This document shows, one piece after another, positions 44,022 through 55,661 of a DNA stretch of 64,000 nucleotides (position 1 is the stretch's first letter; the number at the start of each line of letters is the position of its first letter). Under the pieces are notes generated by a model. The model worked only from the letters and a program-made list of their open reading frames with translations. It searched no databases and had not been told where the DNA came from. The position numbers and the translations under genes were made by a program. This DNA is from Lolium rigidum (taxonomy: Eukaryota > Streptophyta > Magnoliopsida > Poales > Poaceae), in assembly GCF_022539505.1 (NCBI RefSeq), contig NC_061510.1:40077047-40141046 (forward strand). Reading direction: 5' to 3'.

Positions 44022-45015
44022 TTGTAACAGTTCGTCGTTTCGAAGCATCTCGTGATGATCGGATGTGATAGATTCAACGATTCACATACAACGGGTGTAA
44101 GCCATGTTGCACACGCGGAATACTTGGGTTTGCTTGACGAGCCTAGCATGTACGGACATGGCCTCGGGACAACGGAAACCGAAAGGTTGAACACGAGTCA
44201 TATGGATGATATGATCAACATGTTGATGTTCACCATTGAAGCTACATCATCTCACGTGATGATCGGTTTTGGTGTAGTGGATTTGGATCGTGTACCACTT
44301 AACAACTATGAGGGATGTTGTATTAAGTGGGAGTTCATTAGTAATAAGATTAGAACATGAACTAATAATCATAAACATAGTCTGAGTAGTATTTTTATTT
44401 TTTGTAGTATTGGCATCCGTTTTCTACTATGCGCTAGTCTTGTTATTGAGATAGAAATACTGTTAAAATCTGATAAGAAACTTTACGGATTGGTACCTAT
44501 TGTTAATGAATCAAGAAATGATTAAGTCCTATTGCAAACTTTTAGTAAACCTCACATTTTTGATTCAAAGAGCTATGGTTTCAATTAGTACCTAAAGTTA
44601 TCTTGTCTCCGTCAAACTTGAAGTTCAAATTTGTTTGAAAAGTAAGGAGCTGAAAATTTAGTTTTCAGAAATAATCAAGGTATGAGATATATGAGATATC
44701 TAAGACCTTATTGCAAGATGATAGAATATTATATGGTGAGACTACATAAACTCATAAGTTTTATGGGAATGTATGAAGGTTGAAGACGCCGAGGCGTCAC
44801 AATCCTCCAACTATTGGGGCACTAACGATATTCGCATATCCATGAAGTTATCATCCTTAGTATGCACCGTTGCTAAGACTCGTCGTATCGAAGCATCACG
44901 TGATGATCGGGTGTTATAGATTCTACGTGTGCTTACAACGGGTGCAAGCCAGATTTGCACATGCGAATACTAAGGTTAAACTTTATGAGCCTAGCATGTA
45001 CGGACATGGTCTCAA
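44022..45015 (+). repeat. Internal direct repeat in copia leader/gag region (blocks 44022-44166 and 44867-45015)
   Basis: Two diverged copies of a block of about 145 bp with shared words: TCGAAGCATC, GTGATGATCGG, ACAACGGGTG, GAGCCTAGCATGTACGGACATGG. The same pair recurs in unit 2 at about 50816-50960 and 51660-51806. Confidence 0.75.
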
Positions 45016-45611
45016 AAAGTTGTCATGAATTGATGGATAAAATTATGAGTGAAATTGTTCATCATAGTTACTAATAAGTGAAATCTAGTACACTTGTCAT
45101 ATGATGATCAACTTCAAAATAAGAACCTCAAGGTTATTGGTATTAGACCAACAAACCTAGAAGTTATTAATGTTGAAGTGTTTTTTTTTTTTGAATAATG
45201 AGGAAAGCTAAAAGAGAAACTGCAAAAGATATTTTGGCAAAAAGAAAAGAAAAGACTAGAAAGTCTAGCTCAGGTGTATATAAATGATATACATGTTATG
45301 GTTGTATTCCTAGTTAAGTCACACTATGAAATTCTTGGGTATTAGTACTATATTGGTTGGTATGAAGTGTCATACAAAACAATGCAATACAAGAATACAA
45401 TGGCCTAAGTGATCGACAAGGAATATGATAGGAATGCACGTCCGGAACAAAATAAAGTGTTATTATGTTCGTCGTTGGCATTCTATCTAGCCCTTAGAAT
45501 TTATAATAAAGAACTTAATAATTGTTATTTTGCTCTGGTCAAATGAAAACAATGAGTTTTTCAAATTATGACATTACTCCATATACGATGGATAAGTTAT
45601 TATAAATTTTA

Positions 45612-45812
45612 ATGGTGAAACACACATACATAACACTGACGCTAAAATGCCATAAGGCAAATGATTTGAATTCCACTTATTTGTGGAACCGCCATTTAGG
45701 TCATGTTAGAAAGGATCGCATGAAGGAACTCCATGCAAATGGATTTTTGGAGTCATTCGATTTGTTGAATCGTTTTGCACTTGCAAAATCTTTTCTAAAA
45801 GGTAATGACTGA
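45612..45812 (+). pseudogene. Copia integrase N-terminal zinc-region fragment, unit 1
   Basis: A 66-codon frame with YLWNRHLGHVRKDRMKEL, the conserved histidine pair of the GAG-pre-integrase domain. The expected CxxC pair downstream is not in frame. Short remnant only. Confidence 0.7.
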
Positions 45813-48226
45813 AATACCGTTCATAGGCCGAAGAATTGAACGGGCAACTAACTTAGTGAAAACATGCATAATGATATATGTGGTTCACTGGGCATAGTTG
45901 TGTGCGGAAGATTATTCTACTTCATGAAAACTTTCAAACAATGAATTGAGTATATATGTGGATATATTCAATAAGGAAAAGTTTGAAACATTTGAATAGG
46001 ATTCAAATAAATTTCAGCATGAAGTGGAAATCATCGTAATAGAAAAGTCAAATATCTATGATTGGATCATGGAGGAAATATTTGAATTACGAGTTTTAGC
46101 GAACATCTAAGAGAGTTATGAAATTGTTCTACAACTCACGTTTCTTGGAGTATCATAGTGATGAAGAAGTATCCAAGAGATGTATCCAATACTTGTTGGG
46201 TCAATGATGAGATAAAATATTGATGTCATTATATTTTTGTGGATTATGCTTTAGTGACTACCGCTTTTACACTCGAATAGAGCATCATCATGATCCGATG
46301 AAATGACACCATACAAGTTATGGCATGGGTATAAACCCTAATAGTCCTTTCTTTAAATTTTGGTCTAAGAGTTTACAACCAAAAACGGATGAATGTCTTT
46401 GTTGGTTATCCCAGAGAATTGATTGGGAATTCTTCCCACGAGACAAAGACAAAAGTGTTTGTCAATGTTTCTTATTTCCGAGAAATTGTTTCTAGTGAAG
46501 TATTTGAGTGGGAGGATAATATAATTTGATACGGTTTATGAACCTGAGCATAATGATCAGAGTAGCGCAGCATCAGAATTGGTTTCGGAAGCGGCCACAA
46601 CGATCATGGCTCCCATAACTACAAAGTGTTTTAGTCATGGAGATCGAAGTACATATTGAACCTTGTAGGTATGGTTTACTTTGTGATCAAATAAATGATT
46701 TGTGGACAAAGGATTGATTTTTGAACAATGATAAACCAACTACAAACAAAGAAGTTATGATGGGCCCTGACTCCGTTAAAATGGCCATACGCCATGAAAT
46801 CCATAATAGATGAATACTTTTTGAAAGTAAATGGATCTATAGACTTGGATGAAATATCCTTAAAGAAGCTCGCCTTGTCGAAAAATTGTTTACGACAAAG
46901 TTCAAAGAGTTGACTACGATAAGATTAGATCTTCCGTAGCAATGCTTATAGTCTATGTGGATTATTCTAGTAATCACTACATATTTCTTTTATGAGATAT
47001 GCTAGTAGGATGGCAAAATACACTACTTAACGGAAGTATGTATACAAGATACAACCAATTGTTTTGCTAGTCCGTAGAATACTAGATAGGTATACGAACT
47101 TCAATTGGATGAAGTGAGTATCACGGAGTTGGAATCTTCACCAAGATGAAATAGTCAAAGAGTTTTTGATTTCATCAGAGACGATGAAGAGGTTTGCATT
47201 TGCAAGAAATTAAGTGGGAGCACTGAGACATATTTATAATACTTATGTAGATGACATATAGTTGGTTATAAATGATGTAATTATATACTTGATTAAAAGG
47301 TTTCATTGAAAATTAAAACTTCAATGAAAGGATATGGACTGAAACATATTTAGTGTCAAAATCTATGAAGATAGATTGAAACACATAATAAGTTTAAGTC
47401 AAAGTACATAGAATGGATATTGAAGTAGTTCAATATAGAAATGTTAAGAAAATGTTCTTGTCATATGAAGGTTTAACAAGACTTGAGTGTATCTGACACT
47501 CAATGAGTAAAAACACATGAGTGATTATAGATCACGAATAATATGTACACAATCAGATATCATGTGCTATAAAGTGTTATGAGCATATACCGGAATGATT
47601 CATATGATGATCATTGGACGACACAGTAAGAATATCCTTGAGTACTTTAGAAGAACTAAGGATATATATATTTTTTTGTATGAAGAAATGACAAACAAAT
47701 CGCTGTAAGGTGTTACACCGATATTGGTTTTGTCACATATAAAATATAATTTCAATCTCAAATTAGACTAAGTGTTGTTTAAAAGGTAGCACAATGAGCT
47801 AGAAGTTGTCTATGCTAGATTTAGAAGAGTTCTAAATATTGTGACGGAATCTACAAAAGAAGGCGAGTATGTCATTGTTTTGACAATGACAAAGGATGTT
47901 AAGTCAAGAGGTTCTTTGAGAACTTGGTGTATTTCCGACAGAGTCAGAACTTTGAAGCTATATTGTGTGTGACAATATTAGTGACATATTTCAGACCGCG
48001 GAATTAAGGTTCCACCGGAAAACCAAACATATTTAATGCCGACTCATTTGGAAATGAGTGATGCATTGAGACGCAAATGAATTACAAAATACATACGGTT
48101 CTGAGCATGTCAGATCCGTTGACTAAAACCTCTCTCATGAGCGAAACATGATAAAGCACCAGAAGGCCAAGGTGTTATATCTTTACAAATGTAAACTAGA
48201 TTATTGACTCTAGTGCAAGTGGGAGA

Positions 48227-50020
48227 TCGAAGGAGATATGCCCTAGAGGCAATAATAAAGTGGTTATTATTTATATCTTTATGTTTATGATAAATGTTTA
48301 TAAATCATGCTATAATTGTATTAACCGAAACATTAGTACATGTGTGATATGTAGACAACAAAGAAGTCCCTAGTATGCCTCTTAAACTAGCTTGTTGATT
48401 AATGGATGATTAGTTTCATAATCATGAACATTGGATGTTATTAATAACAAGGTTATATCATTATATGAATGATGTAATGGACACACCCAATTAAGCGTAG
48501 CATAAGATCTCGTCATTAAGTTATTTGCTATAAGCTTTCGATACATAGTTACCTAGTCCTTATGACCATAAGATCATATAAATCACTTATACCGGAAAGG
48601 TACTTTGATTACACCAAACACCACTGCGTAAATGGGTGGCTATAAAGGTGGGATTAAGTATCCGGAAAGTATGAGTTGAGGCATATGGATCAACAGTGGG
48701 ATTTGTCCATCCCGATGACGGATAGATATACTCTGGGCCCTCTCGGTGGAATGTCGTCTAATGTCTTGCAAGCATATGAATAAGTTCATAAGAGACCACA
48801 TACCACGGTACGAGTAAAGAGTACTTGTCAGGAGACGAGGTTGAACAAGGTATGGAGTGATACCGAAGATCAAACCTCGGACAAGTAAAATATCGCGTGA
48901 CAAAGGGAATTGGTATTGTATGTGAATGGTTCATTCGATCACTAAAGTCATCGTTGAATATGTGGGAGTCATTATGGATCTCCGGATCCCGCTATTGGTT
49001 ATTGGTCGGAGTGAGCACTCAACCATGTCCGCATAGTTCACGAACCGTAGGGTGACACACTTAAAGTTGGATGTTGAAATGGTAGTACTTGAATATGGAA
49101 TGGAGTTCGAATATTTGTTCGGAGTCCCGGATGAGATCCCGGACATCACGAGGAGTTCCGGAATGGTCCGGAGAATAAGATTCATATATAGGATGTCATT
49201 TTATGTGAATTAAAATGTCGCGGAAGGTTCTATGGAAGGTTCTAGAAGGTTCTAGAAAAGTCCGGAAGAAACCACCAAGGAAGGTGGAGTCCACATGGGA
49301 CTCCACCTCCATGGCCGGCCAACCCTAGTGGGGGAGGAGTCCCAAGTGGACTCCCCCTTAGGGGCCGGCCACCCCCATATGGGAGGTGGAACTCCCACCT
49401 TTGGTGGGAGTCCTAGCTTGGCTAGGTTTCCCCTCCTTATGGAAGGTTTTTGGTTCGGGTCTTGGTTGGTCTTATTCGAAGACTTGGAGACCAACTCTTT
49501 GGGGATCCACCTATATAATGAGGGGCCAAGGGAGGGGCCGGCCACCCCAAGACCACAACCTGGCCGCCCCCTTGAGTGGCCGGCCACCCCCTCCCAAACC
49601 CTAGCCGCCCCCCTCTCCTCCATAGCTCCCGCGTGCTTTAGCGAAGCTCCGCCGGAGTTCTCCACCGCCACCGACACCACGCCGTCGTGCTCGTCGGATT
49701 CAAGAGGAGCTACTACTTCCGCTGCCCGCTGGAACGGGAGGTGGACGTCGTCTTCATCAACAACCGAACGTGTGACCGAGTACGGAGGTGCTGCCCGTTC
49801 GTGGCGCCGGAACCGATCGTGATCAAGATCTTCTACGCGCTTTTGCAAGCGGCAAGTGAACGTCTACCGCAGCAACAAGAGCCTCATCTTGTAGGCTTTG
49901 GAATCTCTTCAAGGGTGAGACTCGATACCCCCTCGTTGCTACCGTCATCTAGATTGCATCTTGGCTTGGATTGCGTGTTCGCGGTAGGAAATTTTTTTTT
50001 CTATGCAACGTTATCCTACA
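48227..50020 (+). repeat. LTR 2 of the copia element (central)
   Basis: Starts at TCGAAGGAGATATGCC, with one extra base relative to LTR 1, and ends CCTACA at 50020. It is followed directly by a perfect PBS and a second leader, so it serves as 3' LTR of unit 1 and 5' LTR of unit 2. No target duplication at its edges. Confidence 0.92.
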
Positions 50021-52585
50021 GTGGTATCAGAGCCGTGTCTATGCATAGATGGTTGCACGAGTAGAACACAATGGTTTTGTGGGCGTTGATGCTCTTGTTA
50101 TCTTTAGTTGAGTACTTTGCATCTTTATGGCATAGTGGGATGAAGCGGCTCGGACTAACTTTACATGACCGCGTTCATGAGACTTGTTCCTCGTTCGACA
50201 TGCAACTTGTATTGCATAAGAGGCTTTGCGGGTGTCTCGTCTCTCCTACTATAGTGAAGATTCAATTTACTCTTCTATTGACAATATTAGTATCACCGTT
50301 GTGGTTCATGTTCGTAGGTAGATTAGATCTCTCTCGAAAACCCTAAACCACGTAAAATATGCAAACCAAATTAGAGACGTCTAACTTGTTTTTGCAGGGT
50401 TTGGTGATGTGATATGGCCATAATGTGATGATGAATATGTATGAGATGATCATTATTGTATTGTGGCAACCGGCGAGAGCCTTATGGTTGTCTTTAATTT
50501 TCATGTTGAGTAGTATTTCAAAGTAGTTGTAATAGTTGCTACATGAGGTGAACAACCATGAAGACGGTGCCATGGACCTTGACGCTACGCCGACGATGAT
50601 GGAGATCATGCCCGAAGATGATGGAGATCATGTCCGTGCTTTGGAGATGAAGATCAAAGGCGCAAAGACAAAAGGGCCATATCATATCACATATGAACTG
50701 CATGTGATGTTAATCCTTTATGCATCTTATTTTGCTTAGATCGCGACGGTAGCATTATAAGATGATCCCTCACATTAATATCAAGATAATAAAGTGCTCT
50801 CCCCTCGTATGCACCGTTGTAACAGTTCGTCGTTTCGAAGCATCTCGTGATGATCGGATGTGATAGATTCAACGATTCACATACAACGGGTGTAAGCCAT
50901 GTTGCACACGCGGAATACTTGGGTTTGCTTGACGAGCCTAGCATGTACGGACATGGCCTCGGGACAACGGAAACCGAAAGGTTGAACACGAGTCATATGG
51001 ATGATATGATCAACATGTTGATGTTCACCATTGAAGCTACATCATCTCACGTGATGATCGGTTTTGGTGTAGTGGATTTGGATCGTGTACCACTTAACAA
51101 CTATGAGGGATGTTGTATTAAGTGGGAGTTCATTAGTAATAAGATTAGAACATGAACTAATAATCATAAACATAGTCTGAGTAGTATTTTTATTTTTTGT
51201 AGTATTGGCATCTGTTTTCTACTATGCGCTAGTCTTGTTATTGAGATAGAAATACTGTTAAAATCTGATAAGAAACTTTACGGATTGGTACCTATTGTTA
51301 ATGAATCAAGAAATGATTAAGTCCTATTGCAAACTTTTAGTAAACCTCACATTTTTGATTCAAAGAGCTATGGTTTCAATTAGTACCTAAAGTTATCTTG
51401 TCTCCGTCAAACTTGAAGTTCAAATTTGTTTGAAAAGTAAGGAGCTGAAAATTTAGTTTTCGGAAATAATCAAGGTATGAGATATATGAGATATCTAAGA
51501 CCTTATTGCAAGATGATAGAATATTATATGGTGAGACTACATAAACTCATAAGTTTTATGGGAATGTATGAAGGTTGAAGACGCCAGGGCGTCACAATCC
51601 TCCAACTATTGGGGCACTAACGATATTCGCATATCCATGAAGTTATCATCCTTAGTATGCACCGTTGCTAAGACTCGTCGTATCGAAGCATCACGTGATG
51701 ATCGGGTGTTATAGATTCTACGTGTGCTTACAACGGGTGCAAGCCGATTTGCACATGCGAATACTAAGGTTAAACTTTATGAGCCTAGCATGTACAGACA
51801 TGGTCTCAAAAAGTTGTCATGAATTGATGGATAAAATTATGAGTGAAATTGTTCATCATAGTTACTAATAAGTGAAATCTAGTACACTTGTCATATGATG
51901 ATCAACTTCAAAATAAGAACCTCAAGGTTATTGGTATTAGACCAACAAACCTAGAAGTTATTAATGTTGAAGTGTTTTTTTTTTTGAATAATGAGAAAAG
52001 CTAAAAGAGAAACTGCAAAAGATATTTTGGCAAAAAGAAAAGAAAAGACTAGAAAGTCTAGCTCAGGTGTATATAAATGATATACATGTTATGGTTGTAT
52101 TCCTAGTTAAGTCACACTATGAAATTCTTGGGTATTAGTACTATATTGGTTGGTATGAAGTGTCATACAAAACAATGCAATACAAGAATACAATGGCCTA
52201 AGTGATCGACAAGGAATATGATAGGAATGCACGTACTGGAACAAAATAAAGTGTTATTATGTTCGTCGTTGGCATTCTATCTAGCCCTTAGAATTTATAA
52301 TAAAGAACTTAATAATTGTTATTTTGCTCTGGTCAAATGAAAACAATGAGTTTTTCAAATTATGACATTACTCCATATACGATGGATAAGTTATTATAAA
52401 TTTTAATGGTGAAACACACATACATAACACTGACGCTAAAATGCCATAAGGCAAATGATTTGAATTCCACTTATTTGTGGAACCGCCATTTAGGTCATGT
52501 TAGAAAGGATCGCATGAAGGAACTCCATGCAAATGGATTTTTGGAGTCATTCGATTTGTTGAATCGTTTGGCACTTGCAAAATCT
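50021..52585 (+). repeat. Partial second internal region of the copia element
   Basis: Repeats 43227 to about 45796 almost base for base, including the same frame-breaking changes and the 145 bp direct repeats. It stops inside the integrase zinc region (52406-52590) in the sequence CTTTTCT, where it joins the last bases of an LTR. PBS at 50022-50034. Confidence 0.9.
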
Positions 52586-52608
52586 TTTCTATGCAACGTT
52601 ATCCTACA
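52585..52608 (+). repeat. LTR 3 stub of the copia element
   Basis: Ends TATGCAACGTTATCCTACA exactly like LTR 1 and LTR 2, and is followed by ACGAG. The junction word TTTTCTA is common to the internal region and the LTR end. Confidence 0.85.
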
Positions 52609-52613
52609 ACGAG

Positions 52614-53129
52614 ATATCACCTAGAGGAGCGTGTGAATAGGCGATTTAAGAACTATTATTAATTTGATTCGTAAGAATACGAAATTAAACTAATATTTAT
52701 TTTACAAGCACAAAACCGAAATATGCTAGACTCAACTAAGTGCAATGACAAAAACTTAGATAAGCAAGATAGACACAAGATATATATAATATAAGTGATA
52801 GAAATATATATATACTTCAAGCACAATGACTATCACAAGAAAAGTAAACTCGGGTATAGAGATAACCAAGTCACGCGGAAACGAAGATGGATTCCCGTGT
52901 TCCTCCACACAACGTGAGGTACATCACGTTGCAGAGATGCGGGCTACCATGAAGGTCTCCCGAACACCACGAATGTTAACCTTCTTCTCCAAGCCAATAC
53001 CACGAAGGACAAAATCCTTTCCCTTATAGCTACATTTTTCTCCACTCCGGAGATAGCAAGCTCTACAACCACTTCAAAACCTTTATGAAGGAGAAGCCTG
53101 GGTCTCTTCACAATCTCCCATGAAGAGGT
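52614..53129. other. Flanking DNA, probably part of an older repeat
   Basis: Begins ATATCACCTAGAGGAGCGTGTGAATAGG-like sequence, which I recall as frequent in Triticeae repeats (often with GGGGG). It continues with a block reading, on the minus strand, about fungus-like GAACACGGGAATCC repeats of TE type. No termini can be fixed. The short frame 52826-53029 shows no domain. Confidence 0.4.
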
Positions 53130-54732
53130 TGATACGTCTCCGACGTATCGATAATTTCTTATGTTCTATGCCATATTATTGATGATACCTACATGTTTTA
53201 TGCACACTTTATGTCATATTCGTGCATTTTCTGGAACTAACCTATTAACAAGATGCCGAAGTGCCGATTCTTCGTTTTCTGCTGTTTTTGGTTTCGAGAA
53301 ATCCTAGTAACGAAATATTCTCGGAATTGGACGAAATCAAGACCCGGGGTCCTATTTTGCCACGAACCTTCCGGAAGACCGAAAGGGATACGAAGTGGGG
53401 CCACGAGGGGCTGCCACCATAGGGCGGCGCGGCCCGGCCCTTGGCCGCGCCGACCTGTGGTGTGGGGCCCCCGTGTGGCCCCCCACGCTGCCCTTCCGCC
53501 TACTTAAAGCCTCCGTCGCGAAACCCCTGATGAAAAAAACCACGATACGGAAAACCTTCCAGAGACGCCGCCGCCGCCAATCCCATCTCGGGGGATTCTG
53601 GAGATCTCCTCCGGCACCCTGCCGGAGAGGGGATTCATCTCCCGGAGGACTCTACACCGCCATGGTCGCCTCCGGAGTGATGAGTGAGTAGTTCACCCTC
53701 GGACTATGGGTCCATAGCAGTAGCTAGATGGTTGTCTTCTCCTCATTGTGCTTCATTGTTGGATCTTGTGAGCTGCCTAACATGATCAAGATCATCTATC
53801 TGTAATACTCTATGTTGTGTTTGTCGGGATCCGATGGATAGAGAATACCATGTTATGTTAATTATCAAGTTATTGCATATTTGTTGTTTATGATCTTGCA
53901 TGCTCTCCGTTATTAGTAGAGGCTCTGGCCAAGTTTTTGCTCTTAACTCCAAGAGGGAGTATTTATGCTCGATAGTGGGTTCATGCCTGCATTGACACCA
54001 GGACGATGATGAGAAAGTTCTAAGGTTGTGTTGTGCTTGTTGCCACTAGGGATAAAACATTGGCGCTATGTCCGAGGATGTAGTTGTTGATTACATTACG
54101 CACCATACTTAATGCAATTGTCTGTTGCTTTGCAACTTAATACTCGGAAGGGGTTCGGACGATAACCCGAAGGTGGACTTTTTAGGCATAGATGCAGTTG
54201 GATGGCGGTCTATGTACTTTGTCGTAATGCCCAATTAAATCTCACTATACTTATCATGACATGTATGTGCATTGTTATGCCCTCTCTATTTGTCAATTGC
54301 CCGACTGTAATTTGTTCACCCAACATGCTTTTATCTTATGGGAGAGACACCTCTAGTGAACTGTGGACCCCGGTCCATTCTTTTAATACTGAAATACAAA
54401 TCTGTCGCAATACTTGTTTTTACTTGTTTTCTTGCAAACAATCATCTTCCACACAATACGGTTAATCCTTTGTTACAGCAAGCCGGTGAGATTGACAACC
54501 TCATCTGTTTCGTTGGGGCAAAGTACTTTGGTTGTGTTGTGCGGGTTCCACGTTGGCGCCGGAATCTCCGGTGTTGCGCCGCACTACATCCCGCCGCCAT
54601 CAACCTTCAACGTGCTTCTTGGCTCCTCCTGGTTCGATAAACCTTGGTTTCTTTCTGAGGGAAAACTTGATGCTGTGCGCATCATACCTTCCTCTTGGGG
54701 TTCCCAACGAACGTGTGAAATACACGCCATCA
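53130..54732 (+). repeat. 5' LTR of the plus-strand Athila-like element
   Basis: 1603 bp, TGATACGTCTCCGACG to ACGCCATCA. The first 1.2 kb repeats at 58246-59460 with a few indels, for example two extra bases near 53296. Confidence 0.9.
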
Positions 54733-54743
54733 AGCATATTTTC

Positions 54744-54761
54744 TGGCGCCGTTGCCGGGGA
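54744..54761 (+). other. Primer binding site, Asp-tRNA type
   Basis: TGGCGCCGTTGCCGGGGA, an 18-base match to the complement of the plant tRNA-Asp 3' end (as I recall it), 11 bases after the LTR. Typical of Athila-lineage elements. Confidence 0.85.
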
Positions 54762-54996
54762 GATCAAGACACGCTGCAAGGGGAGTCTCCACATCCCAAT
54801 CTCTTTTACTTTGTTTTTGTCTTGCTTAGTTTTATTTACTACTTTGTTTGCTGCACTAAATCAAAATACAAAAAAATTAATTGCTAGTTTTACTTTATTT
54901 GCTATCTTGTTTGCTATATCAAAAACACAAAAAAATTAGTTACTTGTTTTACTTTACTAAATATCATGCATGTTTTTATTTCACTAGTTAAGCATA

Positions 54997-55661
54997 ATGG
55001 AAAACAACAAAAATATGAGAGATCTTTATGAACTTTATCTTGAATTAGGACATGATGTGTTTGAAGAGAGAATTAAAAAACCCATGGAACTTTATATGCA
55101 TGCTAATGGGAATGTTATTACTATGGATGCTTTGAACACCATTGTTGCTAATGCTATGGAAAATTCTAAGCTTGGGGAAGCTGGCTCGATGAGCATGATC
55201 TTTTTAGTCCCCCAAGCATTGAGGAGAAAATTTTCTTTTATGATTACAATATGCCTCCTATATATGATGATAGCCACTTTGTTGAATTTGCTCCCACTAC
55301 AACTAATAAAATTGATTATGCTTACGTGGAGAGTAATAATTTTATGCATGAGACTCATGATAAGAATGCTTTATGTGATAATTACATTGTTGAGTTTGCT
55401 CATGATGCTACTGAAAATTATTATGAGAGAGGAAAATATGGTTGTAGAAATTTTCATGCTACTAAAACACCTCTCTATGTGCTGAAATTTTTGAAGCTAC
55501 ACTTGTTTTATCTTCCTATGCTTGTTACTTTGTTCTTCATAAACTTGTTTATTTACAAGATTCCTATGCATAGGAAGCATTTTAGACTTAAATGTGTTTT
55601 GAATTTGCCTCTTGATGCTCTCTTTTGCTTCAAATACTATTTCGTGCGAGTGCATCATTAA
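54997..55661 (+). pseudogene. Unknown ORF of the plus-strand Athila-like element, frameshifted
   Basis: The first frame (54997 to about 55185) starts MENNKNMRDLYELYLELGHD; after a shift near 55180-55190 the sense continues in the frame of 55251-55661 (MPPIYDDSHFVEFAPTT). The first half is acidic and Tyr/Asn-rich. Residues around 55490-55600 form a hydrophobic segment (FYLPMLVTLFFINLFIYKI) that looks like a membrane anchor. I recall similar proteins annotated as hypothetical in wheat-group repeats. It does not resemble Gag, protease, RT or integrase. An env-like remnant or an accessory protein are possible readings; function is unknown. Confidence 0.55.

Larger units (their letters stand above)
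43227..48226 (+). pseudogene. Decayed copia gag-pol internal region, unit 1
   Basis: A full-length internal region (5.0 kb) with no open polyprotein. Recognisable remains: the pre-integrase zinc segment at 45612-45790 (STYLWNRHLGHVRKDRMKELH); an integrase-to-RT stretch with scattered matches near 46300-46900; an RT palm remnant with codons for YVDD at 47244-47255; a QNTLLNG-like block near 47015; a RNase H-like part near 47850; and a 3' end with PLTKTSLMSET-like coding. Frameshifts and stops occur every 50-150 bp. A PPT-like AAGTGGGAGA precedes LTR 2. The leader part (43740-44360) is conserved Angela-type sequence. Confidence 0.8.
41453..52608 (+). mobile_element. BARE/Angela-like copia element, tandem recombinant (LTR-int-LTR-int'-LTR stub)
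   Basis: The outer ends carry the same 5 bp duplication ACGAG (41448-41452 and 52609-52613), so the whole 11.2 kb derives from one insertion. The order is LTR 41453-43226, internal 43227-48226, LTR 48227-50020, partial internal 50021 to about 52585, and the last 20-odd bases of an LTR to 52608. LTR length, a LTR start very like ATATGCCCTAGAGGCAATAATAA, the TGGTATCAGAGCC primer site and the decayed integrase/RT signatures place it in the BARE/Angela group of Ty1/copia. Confidence 0.9.

Noticed and set aside
43741..44360. Small ORFs repeated at 43741-44360 and 50536-51155 as possible conserved peptides
   Set aside because: They lie in the leader of the two copia units. Identity follows from the recent tandem duplication, not selection.
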